Shown here one piece after another: positions 1 to 10,159 of a stretch of DNA of 64,000 nt. Made by a program: the position numbers and the translations under genes. The DNA is from Sthenelais limicola (Eukaryota; Annelida; Polychaeta; Phyllodocida; Sigalionidae). The DNA lies in NCBI GenBank assembly GCA_942159475.1, contig OW804096.1, positions 136,220,554-136,284,553 of the forward strand. The letters run 5' to 3'. The notes under the pieces were generated by a model. The model did no database searches and was not told the DNA's origin. It saw only the letters and a program-made list of their open reading frames with translations. Position 1 is the stretch's first letter. Every line of letters begins with the position of its first letter.

Positions 1-154
1 TCTCACTCTGTCTCTCCCTGTCTGTCTCTCTCACTATGTCTCTTCCTGTCTGTCTCTCTCCCTCTCTCTCCCTATCTATGTGTATCTCACTCTGTCCCTC
101 TCTCACAGCCTCTCACTCTCAACAATTCTCTTATCTTATCTTATCTTATTTATG

Positions 155-187
<33 letters not shown>

Positions 188-275
188 GTCTCTCGGTCTG
201 TCTCTTTCTCTCTGACTCTTCCTCTCCATTTCCCTTTACTCTACTGCTTCCTTTCCCTCCGCCCCTCCCTTCTAG
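1..275. repeat. CT-rich low-complexity tract
   Basis: Pyrimidine-rich sequence made of CTCT, TGTC and CTGT words. It runs off the left window edge. Open frames here read only as Ser/Leu/Phe-rich strings typical of CT repeats, so no gene is called. Confidence 0.9.
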
Positions 276-593
276 TCCTTATCCCTCTCCAATGTACCCC
301 AAATATGGCTCAGCGCCTCACAAGATGTACATTTGGAATTTACCTGAGCCGGAATAATGAACTAGACATAGTTTATTTAGGCTTGCCCCTAATTCAAAAT
401 AAAATCAGATATTCTCAATAGTACGATTTAATCCAAATGTATGTAGATTCATCACAGATTATTAATCATATTGTGGTGTCTTCACCAATGTGTAGGATAG
501 GCCCACACCTCCCGCCGCGGGGAAAATCTGTGATATCGTCTATCTATGCTGCCACACATTATGGCTGCCAGTGAGGATAGCTGCTGACTGGGG

Positions 594-601
594 TGACGTC
601 A
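594..601. promoter_or_regulatory. CRE-like palindrome TGACGTCA
   Basis: A perfect TGACGTCA octamer, the consensus of CREB/ATF bZIP factors. No TATA box or reading frame was seen close by, so function is unsupported beyond the motif. Confidence 0.3.
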
Positions 602-775
602 TGTGAATACTATGTATTCTATATTCTTATTCTCTCCTCGTCTAGGTGCTATATCATGGCACTATCTTGTATTGATGTTACTGATATAACTGGGGGGAAA
701 GGGGGGGGGGGGACTCCGATATCACTGACTGCAGAATGTTTTTACAAATAAAATAAAGATATATGGCCACTTGTG

Positions 776-862
776 TCGAAGGAAAACTGAAAATAATGAA
801 AAAAATATAAAATGTAGAAACTTCTTCAGAAATATAACGTCCAAATGAAACAAAAATTTGTA
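776..862 (+). repeat. Dispersed repeat fragment Q, copy 1
   Basis: Shares a diverged stretch with 46793-46885, including AATCATGAAAAAAATATAAA-like sequence followed by TTCTTCAGAAA. The second copy lies in an insertion inside a family A element and ends in an A-rich tail, which suggests a retroposon. Full extent is unknown. Confidence 0.4.
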
Positions 863-1130
863 TTCAATAGAGTACCCCCAACATTTTGACATTTTGAACC
901 CTTGAAAATCAGAATAATTCTAGGATCTTCTTTTGATAATTCACAGGTGCTTTGTTTCCCATAAAAATGAGTAAAACAATCTGCAGAACATTACCAAACA
1001 CACAATTCTTCTGGGCCCACCCACACACTCAGCCACCTTGTGTAGTTCCAGGAACTAACCAATTGCATTTTAATTGTTTTCCCAATAGGTTATACACGTG
1101 AATGTCTCAGGCCATGGTATTTACACTTTT

Positions 1131-1242
1131 AAGGGCCTTGTCCACCAAGCCGATTCTCATGCGATTCTCACTAAATTTAGTGGAAAAGGGTCCTCTGCGG
1201 CGCAAAATCGCATGAGAATCGGCTTAGTGAACTTGAGCCTTT
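1131..1242. mobile_element. Family I palindromic MITE, copy 1
   Basis: About 112 bp. The left arm runs through CCGATTCTCATGCGATT and the right arm through AATCGCATGAGAATCGG, enclosing a short core with CCTCTGCGGCGC. Its outer ends AAGGGCCTTGTCCA and TTGAGCCTT are also inverted. Other copies are at 56729-56842 and, split by another element, at 47669/49502. No transposase is present. Confidence 0.75.
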
Positions 1243-1452
1243 GTATTACATTTTAATATAGACTGAATATAACTGTGCTATGATTGTGCTCATAGCTAAA
1301 TAACGATTTGAACTTTGACAAAATTTGCTCCTCAATACAAACCCGCAGCTGGCAGAAAGGAAAGCCTACAGAGACGACCAGAAACTCACCTGCAAGCAAA
1401 TGGAAAATAGAAGTTTTAAATCAACATTCAGGTGCAATGGAATAGAGTATAT

Positions 1453-2031
1453 GGGTCAGATCTTCAGAAAGTGTACAATTCACCTTCACTAATCCCCTCA
1501 AATAACCCACATTTAAGACAAAAATGAGCTTCAAAATGCAGTTTAACATAACAGAGCTGATACTTAAAATCAATGTGATACCAAATATACTCAAATATTC
1601 CCAGTTTTCATCATTTTTCAGCCTCATTTAGCAGAATTTCCTAAATATGTAGAGCTGTCAATAAGGGATTTGCATGTGCCACTGCGCATGCCTGTCATAG
1701 TGCATTCTGGGACGGATTCTGATGAAATCTGACATACACAAACTTGGCAAAATCTTTATCTAAAATTGCAAGAATGTTCTCACCAATATCATAGCTTTTA
1801 TGAATGATCTATGAAAACCAAATGCATGATGGGAAAGATGGGGACCTATGCTATGGAAACATATATACACATGGATATTGACATTAGAACATTGACAAAT
1901 AGTCCATGCTGAAGACGACATTTTTCTATGGATTTTATACTGTACCACTAGTCCCATAATTCCATGTGAGTCAAGATTCAAAGTGGCGGCTATGCAAGTC
2001 CCCTATTGTACATTTTCTAACGATCTGACCC
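1453..2031 (+). mobile_element. Family A MITE copy A1, interrupted by a family C element
   Basis: The left end GGGTCAGATCTTCAG and right end CTAACGATCTGACCC are inverted repeats, flanked on both sides by ATAT (1449-1452 and 2032-2035), a 4-bp target duplication. Family C copy C1 (1662-2005) splits it near the right end. Without the insert it is about 235 bp, the usual family A length. Internal subfamily with the CAGAGCTGATACTT core. No coding capacity. Confidence 0.85.
1662..2005 (+). mobile_element. Family C MITE copy C1, nested in A1
   Basis: Starts TAAGGGATTTGCATG and ends TATGCAAGTCCCCTA, giving short inverted ends close to AGGGGANTTGCAT bordered by TA. The interior has the family hallmarks: ACTGCGCATG near the left, and a right part close to GATTCAAAATGGCGGCTATG (here AAAGTGGCGG). 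TA borders with short inverted ends are compatible with a Tc1/mariner-type mobiliser; that assignment is inference. Confidence 0.8.
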
Positions 2032-2045
2032 ATATCAATTAGTGG

Positions 2046-2151
2046 AAATATACTCAAATATTCCCAGTTTTCGTCATTTTTCAGCCTCATTTAGCACAAT
2101 TTCCTAAAATGTGTAGAGCTGCCAATTGTACATTTTCTGACGATCTGACCC
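2046..2151 (+). repeat. Tandemly duplicated right end of family A element A1
   Basis: Repeats the last ~119 bp of A1 and its flank, from ATACTCAAATATTCCCAG through CTGACCCATAT and ATTAGTGGAA. The first copy carries the C1 insertion and this one does not, so either the duplication came first or one C copy was lost. Confidence 0.75.
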
Positions 2152-2585
2152 ATATGAATTAGTGGAAAACATAAGAGAAAGACCAGTAAATAGAGGCAAT
2201 GACAGCACCTGCGTGCCAACACTGTCAAACGTCACCAATTTGGATTATAAAAGTGCTGAGACATCATTCTTGGAAAAAGCTTAGTCTTTATTTGGGAGAA
2301 CAGTTCCTGAAAAAGGTTTGATTATTTATTTGCTTGTTTGACTTCTTTTATTGGCAAGGAATTTGACAAGAAGGTAGAATCTTTTTAACTGTAATATGAT
2401 TCTGAAAAATGATGAAAGAAAATAAAAGTTCTTTAATAACCACTTATGGAAACGAGTTCAGAGCAGGCGGGGAATGTAGAATGAGTTGGAGGCGAAGTGA
2501 TACAACACAAAGCTGAAGGCTTGTACCACAATCTCCCATGCAACCAGCATGGGGTACACAATTCCTCCTGGTGTAAAATGTAATC
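2152..2585. other. No gene recognised
   Basis: Unique AT-rich sequence without a supported feature. The stretch near 2400-2430 (AATGATGAAAGAAAATAAAAG) is A-rich and might be a retroposon tail, but no body was identified. Confidence 0.4.
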
Positions 2586-2820
2586 GGGTCAGATCTTCAG
2601 AAAATGTACAATTGGCCTTCACCAATCCTCTCAAATAACCCAAATTTAAGACAAAAATTAGCTTCAAAATACAGTTCAACATAACCAGACAGATTCATTG
2701 AATGAATACAATACAGAATGAACTTAGATATACATATTATTTATCAATTTTCACTCTGATTTAGCTGAATTTGAGAGATGTGTAGAACTATAGGTTGTGC
2801 ATTTTCTGAAAATCTGACCC
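2586..2820 (+). mobile_element. Family A MITE copy A2
   Basis: 235 bp with ends GGGTCAGATCTTCAG and CTGAAAATCTGACCC. Flanked by a perfect AATC duplication (2582-2585 and 2821-2824), which is independent evidence for a 4-bp target duplication not restricted to ATAT. Belongs to the subfamily with ACCAGACAGATTCATTGAAT in the core. Confidence 0.88.
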
Positions 2821-2925
2821 AATCTCTGGGCCGCCATTTGTACAACTAATGAGAGATTGGTAATCCTCTCTCCACTACTCTACATGAGTAGCTCCTAATT
2901 ACTCCAGTGTTTCCTAATTACCATG

Positions 2926-2939
2926 GCAACATTAATGTG
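2926..2939. promoter_or_regulatory. Imperfect RFX X-box-like motif
   Basis: The word ATTACCATGGCAAC differs slightly from the RFX consensus GTTGCCATGGCAAC. It is one of four such motifs in the window. No gene start was recognised nearby. Confidence 0.25.
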
Positions 2940-3156
2940 CCCTACATCTTTTTACAGGCTTCCTTTTCTCTCAGGGCTGCTTCCTTTGAATGAAGCTATT
3001 TCAGGAAATGGAGGTAAAGTGGAGGTAAATTGTATTACATCGATGTAATTACCACCAAAGCTGGCGGAAAATGCAGGGTCGGAGTGGAATGGTTGAATTC
3101 TAATAGTACAGGTATTTTAGCATGGAACCCGGAATAAAATAATGATTTTTGGATAT

Positions 3157-3390
3157 GGGTCAGATTTTCAGAAAATGTACAATTCAACTTCGCCAATCTT
3201 CTCAAATAACCCAAATTTTAGACGAAAATAAAGTTCAAAATACAGTTCAACCTAAGCAAACAGATTGCTAGAATCAATGCAATGCCGAATATACTCGACT
3301 TTACCTAGTATTGACCCAATTGCAGCCTAATTTAGCAGAATTTACTAAATGTGTACCCTCCCAATTGTACATTTGCTGGAAATCTGACCC
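3157..3390 (+). mobile_element. Family A MITE copy A3
   Basis: About 234 bp, ends GGGTCAGATTTTCAG and CTGGAAATCTGACCC, ATAT duplication on both sides (3153-3156, 3391-3394). Core of the subfamily with AACAGATTGCTAGAATCAAT. Confidence 0.88.
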
Positions 3391-3646
3391 ATATGGTGCA
3401 GGCCACATGGGGGATCATTCCCTGAAAAGTTTGACGTTATTGTGACATTTTCCACAAAATAGCATTGTTCTCTATGGGAAAGGCACCTGGCTCAGGCCAT
3501 TATTGCCAACATTAAGAATATTTAGCATTATTATTTGCAGGGAATATAACATATATAAAATATACTGTACAGGTTGGGTACCATAGTAAACGTATGGAGA
3601 TTCCAAAAATATATGTTTCAACAAAAAATCTTTATTTTTTATTTCT

Positions 3647-3660
3647 GTTGCCATGGCAAC
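3647..3660. promoter_or_regulatory. Perfect RFX X-box palindrome
   Basis: GTTGCCATGGCAAC is the fully palindromic X-box bound by RFX-family factors, a 14-bp motif often found upstream of animal ciliary genes. Chance occurrence of the exact 14-mer in 64 kb is low, but no gene start is recognised next to it. Confidence 0.4.
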
Positions 3661-3732
3661 GGTTAGATTTTGGTGAAAAAAGCATTTTTTAAGATCAGCT
3701 AAGATAAGCTCTGACAAAATTTCCAAGATGTC

Positions 3733-4021
3733 TTTGGGTGCAGCATTTAATGAAATCTGACATACAAATATTTGGCACCATTTTTATCAAAAATTGCAAG
3801 AATGTTTTCTCCTATATCATCAGTTTTTATAAATGATCTATGAAAACCAAATGCATGATGGGAAATATGGAAACATGTTAAACACATGGACATTTACATT
3901 AGAGCATTGATAAATATCCCATACTGAACATGACATGTTTTCTATACATCTTATACTGTACCATTAGTCCCATAATTCTACGCGAATCTAGATTCAATAT
4001 GGCGGCTATGCAACTCCCTTA
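3733..4021 (+). mobile_element. Family C MITE copy C2, left-truncated
   Basis: The body matches family C from AATGAAATCTGACATAC through TATGGCGGCTATGCAACTCC and ends at TTA. The left end with CACTGCGCATG is missing or diverged. Confidence 0.7.
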
Positions 4022-4958
4022 TTGCATCCAGACAACCCCCTTATTCCACCCACCCACCCACTGCCCAGTGCACTTAAATACAGCGACCCGTATACCACCA
4101 CAAGTGAAATAATTTCCCCTGATAAATCCAGTTTATTAATTCGCGGCAGTGTTTAGGTGCTTGGGGGTGACATAAAAGCGCCATACGGCCGGACAATACA
4201 GCAATATGGCCGCCTTTATAGCCTCCCGCCTGATTGACCACTTCTCTCTTTGTCTCCTAGAGGGCACTGTGATGTCACCCAAAGGGCACCATTTTTTTAA
4301 AGATCAAATCTGTATTGCTTAAACATGATATGACAGGGTATGCCAATTTTCCTGTAACACCTGATATTCCTGTTATTATATCTCTGCTCGTATGAGTACA
4401 TGTTCTTGGATTCTTCAAAAATGTTTAAAATCAATTAGAAAAACTCTCACTGACTGTCATGATTTGAACAACGCGCAGGTGTTTGTTTTTATATACATCT
4501 ATTATAGGTGACTATGTTTTAATTATCGATATACCCATATATTATGTTAGTTTTAAACTATTAGTAAATTTATGTGAACATATTGCTACTAAAAATCTTT
4601 TTGATGCTGTAAAATAGATAGAAATTATTAGAAATCAGCGAATTCTGAGAATACTGTACTTGTACATAATGTTTTGTCTGAATAAAAATCTTAAATACAA
4701 ATACATCACATATATATAAGCCTTATGATAAGTTATGTTTAAATGTAGAAGTTCAATATAGAAATTTCTTATCAGGAATAAACGCCATTACCAGGTACAA
4801 AGCAATACACAATGAATTCATTTGAATTGGTTGTCCATATTGAATTGAATTGAATATTCTTTGTTTCCTGTTCAAAATTGGTTGTCCATTTCTGATTGCT
4901 AAGGCCTTCCAATGGCTGCCAGATACAATAAAGAAACAGATATTAACAAACAAAAAAT
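4022..4958. other. No gene recognised; AT-rich unique DNA
   Basis: A short open frame from the ATG at 4205 (MAAFIASRLIDHF, 37 codons) sits in a YY1-like AATATGGCCGCC context but has no recognisable homology. Near 4674-4705, CTGAATAAAAATCTTAAATAC resembles a retroposon or transcript 3' end. Nothing else is supported. Confidence 0.4.
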
Positions 4959-5367
4959 GTGATGTGTTTCAAGAAAATGAGTCATAAGTCGCAAAATTGA
5001 TATTTTTCAAAGTGTTTTTTTCACAAGATCTCATTATTGGAATGTTCTGATTCTTGGAGAGTTTGTCACTTGTAGTTATGTCAATCGATGTATCGAATTT
5101 CAGGACAATCTATGTAAGATATCCTATCGTTTTAAAGGTCCTCATAGGGACTACATTTAGTTACTTTAGTGTTTAGTGACCCCCAGAAATATTGGAAACT
5201 TTTTTTTTCAAAAAACGAAAATATTAAACTTAAAATCTAGAAATACTCATTATTTCATTAGAATGTTTACTATCATTGGAATCGGCTTGACCTCATCTTT
5301 TCAAATATAATAATATCTCAAAATCTATTTTTTGCGACTTATGACTCATTTTCCTGAAACACAGCAC
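4959..5367 (+). mobile_element. Family B MITE copy B1
   Basis: 409 bp with long inverted ends: GTGATGTGTTTCAAG then AAATGAGTCATAAGTCGC on the left, and GCGACTTATGACTCATTTTC with CTGAAACACAGCAC on the right. Flanked by a perfect AAAT duplication (4955-4958, 5368-5371). AT-rich interior without coding capacity. Confidence 0.9.
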
Positions 5368-5606
5368 AAATGTCAAATTCAGTTCTTGGTCTGTTTCTGT
5401 AGGTGTAGAAGGGTGGCGAACTCCTTCCTACATAACATAGTTCACTGGCCTATTGTTGGTTATAGAACATGGATATAAGTAGATCGAAATATACCAAACC
5501 TATGACATATAATTATGAGGAAGGTGTTGGGTTAGTGACTGAAACCAATCATTAGTCATTGCTATCTCTGAATCTAATAATTTAAAGCTTTGTTTTATTA
5601 CCATTT

Positions 5607-6013
5607 GTGATGGGTTTTAAGAAAATGAGTCATAAGTCGCAAAATTGATATTTTTCAAAGTGTTTATTTCACAAGATCACATCATTGGAATGTTCTGATT
5701 TTTAGGCAGTTCATCATTTATAGCTATATCAATCGATGTATCAAATATCAGGACTATCTATGTAATATATCCTTTCGTTTTAAAGGTCCTTATATGGACT
5801 ATATTTAGTTACTTCACTGTTTATCGACCCCAAGAAATATTGAAAACGTTTTTTTTAAAAACGAAAATATCAAACTTAAAATCTAGAAATACTTATAAGA
5901 TTATAAGACTGTTTACTATCATTGGAATCCCCTTGATCTCATCTTTTCAAATCTAAAGATATCTCAATTGGTTTTTTTTGCGACTTATGACTCATTTTCC
6001 TGAAACACATCAC
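5607..6013 (+). mobile_element. Family B MITE copy B2
   Basis: 407 bp, ends GTGATGGGTTTTAAG and CTGAAACACATCAC, perfect ATTT duplication (5603-5606, 6014-6017). Same orientation as B1, 239 bp upstream; the intervening DNA is not duplicated, so these look like two separate insertions. Confidence 0.9.
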
Positions 6014-6017
6014 ATTT

Positions 6018-6729
6018 TCTATTACTCTGGAAGACTTGAGACTAAACACAACCATCAAGTTCTAAAAAAAACAACTAGGACAGAGGATGAACTAAGTTCA
6101 ACCAAGTACAAAGCACCACCCTGACCTGTCCCCCCTATTTATCTTCAAATGGTATCGACCTCGACATACAAACTACCACCAACCTATAAATAAACAATTT
6201 CTCCTCCTCCTTCCCTCATATCCATTCTCTATATATCCACAAATAGCCTACATCTTACACTATAACCACTGCCCCTTCGTAATACATGCATACACATAAT
6301 AGGCACTCCGGAACTGCTATATTGAGCTATTATCCTTGTTTATCCAATAGGCAAGTGACTATTGATCACGCTGTTGGGGTAGGAGGACACTCCATGCATG
6401 ATAAACTAGCGCAGCTCACTTTACCCTAAGATGGATGCAATCGTCTTCGCATTTATTTTTCTCTCCATTTCTTCCCCTTTTATTTTGTTCTTTTTTTCGT
6501 TTCTTCAACAATTGGTTCATCAATCACACAAGCACGAGGCAATTTGTATATTCATCGGACTGTTTGCACAGAGGATAGATGGGAGAGGAGGAGTTTTCTT
6601 ATTGGATTTTTCTTCCTGTTTTTGTAATCTGTTTGAGATTGGTTCTTGAGGGTTGGGTGGGGCGGGGTACCACCCCGGAGATTACACACTGGGTGGTGGT
6701 AGAGAGGTTGGCTGCCGAGTGAAGCAGGT
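6018..6729. other. No gene recognised
   Basis: Unique sequence. An open frame near 6431-6649 encodes a hydrophobic Phe-rich peptide with no recognisable family. No promoter or splice evidence was seen. Confidence 0.4.
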
Positions 6730-6964
6730 GGGTCAGATTTTCAGAAAATGTCCAATTCAACTTCGCCAATCTTCTCAAATAACCGAAATTTCAAACGAAA
6801 ATAAAGTTCAAAATACAGTTCAACCTAACTAAACAGATTGCTAGAATCAATGCAATGCCGAATATACTCGAATTTACTTAGTATTGACCAAAGTGCAGCC
6901 TAATTAAGTAGAATTTACTAAATGTGTACAGCTGCCAATTGTACATTTTCTGAAAATCTGACCC
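6730..6964 (+). mobile_element. Family A MITE copy A4
   Basis: 235 bp, ends GGGTCAGATTTTCAG and CTGAAAATCTGACCC, perfect AGGT duplication (6726-6729, 6965-6968). Subfamily with AACAGATTGCTAGAATCAAT core. Confidence 0.9.
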
Positions 6965-7111
6965 AGGTATTCATGAGGAAGGGTCGACAGTGGAAGTCAT
7001 GGCCGTAATGAATTGTGGGTATTAAGAGGTGAATGAAGTTAGGCCACTGTAAAAGTATAAACTTACTCTAAGGGTTTTAGAATATAGTTGGGTCTTGGGA
7101 GTAGTTTATGG

Positions 7112-7605
7112 AAAGTTTAGGAGGAGGAGGAGGAGGAGGAGGAGGAGGAGGAGGAGGAGGAGGAGGAGGAGTAGGGGTAGGGGTAGGGGTGTAGGATGAG
7201 CAGGGGTAGGAATAGGGGGAAGGGGTAGGAGGAGGAGGGGAAAGAGGAAGAGGAGGAGGGGAGGAGAAAGAGGAAGAGGGAAAGGGGCATAATGAGGCGG
7301 AGGGGGAGGAGGAGGAGGAGGAGGAGGTAGGGGCGGAGGAGAAGGAGGAGGTAGAGGAGGAGAGAGGAGCAGGAAGAGGAGGAGGAAGAGAAGGAGACGG
7401 AAGATGGGAAACAAAGGAGAAGGAGCAAGAGGAGAAGAAAGAAGAAGAGGGAAAGGGGCATAATGAGGAGATGGGGAAGGAGGAGGAGCGGGAGGAGCAG
7501 GAAGAAAAGAAGGAGAGGCAGGAGGTGGATGAAGAGGCAAAAGTAAAGGTGCACAACGTGATTGGGGAAGCTGAAGAGGAGGAAGAAGAGCATTTATAAG
7601 AAGAG
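7112..7605. repeat. GGA/GAA-rich polypurine tract
   Basis: About 490 bp of nearly pure purine on the + strand, starting with a clean (GGA)n run at 7112-7170 and GTAGGG words at 7171-7190. Frames on the - strand are Pro/Ser/Leu homopolymer-like and are repeat artefacts. Long mirror-symmetric purine tracts can form triplex DNA; that is a general property, not shown here. Confidence 0.92.
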
Positions 7606-7790
7606 AATAAAAATGACAAGTAACTCCCCCTACTGGTAACAATCAATTCCCCATCTCATCCATTGTCCTCCCATCCCCTGGGAGCCCTGGTAGTGATAGG
7701 TGTACCACCACACATCTGGGGTGGGAGGGGGCAGTGCGCGGGGGGCGGGGGGTGTCATACCAATCCTCCTATCATTGCTGCAGATCTAAA

Positions 7791-7818
7791 CACGTGACAG
7801 GCCTGTTACCAAGGCAAC
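7791..7818 (+). promoter_or_regulatory. E-box plus X-box module
   Basis: CACGTGAC (7791-7798) is followed after six bases by GTTACCAAGGCAAC (7805-7818), a good match to the RFX X-box half-site arrangement. The module lies about 150 bp upstream of an ATG in optimal context (7965). Animal X-boxes commonly sit within a few hundred bases of ciliary gene starts. Regulation by RFX is inference from the motif. Confidence 0.4.
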
Positions 7819-7964
7819 CAATCCTGGATTTATAGCCAAATAAATCACCTCCACACGTCGTACATTTCCTCGTATGTGTCAGAGGCAATGTTATCCCGAT
7901 ATGAGCGAATGGGGGCGCTCTCACACGGCTAGAGACGGAACCCAATACACATAAATACTGCAAA

Positions 7965-8005
7965 ATGGCCGCCAAGTCACAGGAGCGGGAAATGGATATT
8001 ACAGG
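7965..8005 (+). other. Possible first coding exon
   Basis: The ATG at 7965 has A at -3 and G at +4 and sits in CAAAATGGCCGCC, also a YY1-type element often found at animal transcription or translation starts. It reads MAAKSQEREMDIT and then meets AGG|GTAAAT, a moderate 5' splice site, at 8005/8006; unspliced it stops one codon later. E-box and X-box motifs lie 150-175 bp upstream. No downstream exon was identified in the repeats that follow, so this stays a hypothesis. Alternative: a chance ATG inside a YY1 motif. Confidence 0.2.
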
Positions 8006-8404
8006 GTAAATGATATTCCGTCCTCTGTTGCCCAAAATGGCTCATAACTTACTGGGTCTTAACTTTATTGGGTCTGGAAGACTATTTTCTCCTGACATTT
8101 TCCCTTAGTGATCGAAACTTTCGCGAATAAAATTCCATCTAAGTATTTTTTTATAGCAAGGGGTTGGAGACTGTAGCATGAAGCTGAAGAGCCTGAGAGT
8201 AATGGAGGAGGTTACTAATTCCTTTAGACCTAATTCCTGTGTTGTTTCAGTCAACCTCGATTGTGTTATGCCCCAAATTCATGGATTCTCTCAACTATTG
8301 AAGACAAAAATGTGGTTAAAAAACAGCTCAACATAATCGATTTTTCTAAATCATCGCATTAACAAATATACTCGGATATACCTAGTGAATTCCTCAGCAA
8401 ACTA
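8006..8404. other. No gene recognised
   Basis: AT-rich unique sequence. If the preceding exon candidate is real this would be intron; no acceptor-bounded conserved frame was seen. A degenerate family A-like stretch (8285-8400: AAGACAAAAATGTGGTTAAA, AACATAATCGA, TATACTCGGATATACC) may be an old family A remnant. Confidence 0.35.
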
Positions 8405-9000
8405 AGCAGAATCTCTGTCTCACCCCTCGCCCCCCCCCCCCTCTCTCTCTCTCTCCTCTGTTTCTGTCTCTGTTTCTGTCTTCAACATTTCTGACAAAAG
8501 AGTCTCGGTTTCTTTCTCGGTCTCTGTCTGTCTCATACCCTACCCCCTGTGTCTCCTTCCCATCTTTTTGTCTCTCTCTTCTACCAGCCCCCCCCCCCTC
8601 TCTCTCTCTCTCTCTTTCCCTCCCTCTCTCTCTCTGTGTATCGTCTTTGTTTCTGTCTCTCTCTCTCTCCCTCACTCTCTATTTCTGTTTCTCTTCCTCT
8701 CTCTCCTTTTCCCTGTCCCTCTCTTTTTCTCGCTCTCCTTTCCCTATCCCTCTCTCTCTGTACCTCATATCTCACTCTCTCTCTTTTTGTCTGTCTCTCT
8801 CCCTCTATGTCTCTCTTCTTCTCTCTGTCTTTCTGTCTCTCTCTCTCCTTCTCTCCGTCTATCTTCTTCTCTCTATCTTTCCGTCTCCCTCGTTGTCTTT
8901 CCGTCTCTCTCTCTCGCTCTCTCTTTCTGTCTCTTGTTTCTCTCCCTCCCTCTCTCTCTCTCTCCCCTCTCTCCTTCTTTCTCTCCCTCTTCCTCTCTGT
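8405..9000. repeat. CT-rich low-complexity tract
   Basis: About 600 bp of CTCT, TCTG and CCCT words, with a C-run at 8428-8442. All reading frames across it are Ser/Leu-rich on + and Arg/Glu-rich on -, as expected of CT repeats. Confidence 0.92.
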
Positions 9001-9172
9001 TCACATAATACCAATGCACTACCGGATGAGCCACACCAACATGAACCATTCAAAGACAGATACATCCCCGGAAATATATGTGAGAAACTGATAAGAACTG
9101 ATAAGAAGAATTCCTCATCTAAAGAGCGGGAATTACATCAAGGGAACCAGATCTATATTTAGCACTATTCAC

Positions 9173-9182
9173 GTCACGTGAC
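9173..9182. promoter_or_regulatory. Palindromic E-box GTCACGTGAC
   Basis: A perfect 10-bp palindrome matching the bHLH-zip (MiT/TFE, USF) site. A second GTCACGTG lies at 9301-9308. No gene start was recognised, so only the motif is claimed. Confidence 0.3.
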
Positions 9183-9463
9183 TGGCGAAGGAATCTGATA
9201 GTAGGGACTACTTCTAGCCCACCCGCCTGTACCGCCACCTACCGTCATCTTAGACAACTGCTGCCTTAGAAGTCTCCTGTGAAGAAGGTAAAGTATTCCC
9301 GTCACGTGTTCTATTGGTAGGATAGGATTGCACAGGCTGAGGCAGGGCTATTATAAGTGGGATATATATATATATATAATATATTATATATAGCGCATTC
9401 ATTGCACTCAACTCATTATATGAATATGGACTTCACTCTGTATCTTCTTAACTGTATCCCGTA

Positions 9464-9612
9464 TCTCTCTCTTTCTCTCTCTCCCTCTCTCCCTCTCTCT
9501 CTCTCTGTCGCTCCCTCTCCACCCTATCTGCCTCTCCCCTATCTCCTCTTTCTCTCTCTCCCTATCTATCTCATCTCCTTTTCCCTCTCTCTCTGTCTCT
9601 CTCTCTACCCTT
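9464..9612. repeat. CT-rich tract
   Basis: Short CTCT/CCCT repeat, preceded at 9363-9392 by an alternating TA tract. Confidence 0.9.
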
Positions 9613-9652
9613 TGTTATGAAAATGTAAATAGAGTAACAAACTATTATCATA

Positions 9653-9722
9653 TACAGTAGAACCTCTTCCGCCCCCCCCCCCCCGCTCCCCCAGTCACCT
9701 CCGGACACCTCGCAATTACGAA
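9653..9722 (+). mobile_element. Pogo/Tigger-like terminal fragment (family R)
   Basis: TACAGTAGAACCTC followed, after a C-run, by CCGGACACCTCGCAATTACG. A TA-flanked CAGTRGAACC end is characteristic of pogo-group Tc1/mariner elements in animals. Only the 5' end is recognisable. A related start is at 32569. Confidence 0.5.
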
Positions 9723-9966
9723 AAAAAGCAGTAAGAATATGAGTGAAAAACGTAGATCTACATTGGTTGAAAATACACGATTGTGTACAGGGTGGGTTGG
9801 TGGTTGGGCATGTGAGAAGTTGTGTAGTAACTAGTGTGAATGTCTGCTAATGGGGTATCAGGACTGTGTGTGTAAATGTCATACTCAATCAACTGGAATA
9901 TTTCTACTATTATAGTGCATTAATAGGCGCTGCACGCTCACCTCATTTATTCTGGCTTCTCAATAT

Positions 9967-10159
9967 GGGTCGGACCGTCAAAAGATGTACAATAGGCGGC
10001 TTTTCAAATTTAGTACATTCTGCTTAATTAGCCTGATTTTTAATTTTTGAAATAATTTCAGTTATGCTGAACTGTGTTTTAAACCTCAATTTTGACTTAA
10101 ATTTGGTTATTTGAGAGGATTGGTGAAGGCGAATTTTACATTTTCTGGCGATTTCACCC
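9967..10159 (-). mobile_element. Family A MITE copy A5
   Basis: Reverse orientation. Left end GGGTCGGACCGTCAA, right end CTGGCGATTTCACCC. The right end carries the variant terminal repeat GGGTGAAATCGCCAG, seen only at the CTTCACC side of several copies. A clean duplication was not found. Confidence 0.7.

Larger units (their letters stand above)
276..1130. other. No gene recognised; mostly unique AT-rich DNA
   Basis: No coding signal. It holds a poly-G run (701-712), a CRE-like octamer (594-601) and a dispersed fragment Q1 (776-862). Around 304-350 there is a weak resemblance to the family A end (GTACATTT near a GGCTCAG word), too diverged to call. Confidence 0.5.

Noticed and set aside
4205..4318. 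37-codon frame with YY1-like start (MAAFIASRLIDHF)
   Set aside because: Good ATG context, but no domain, no upstream promoter motif and no clear splice site; not enough to list as an exon.
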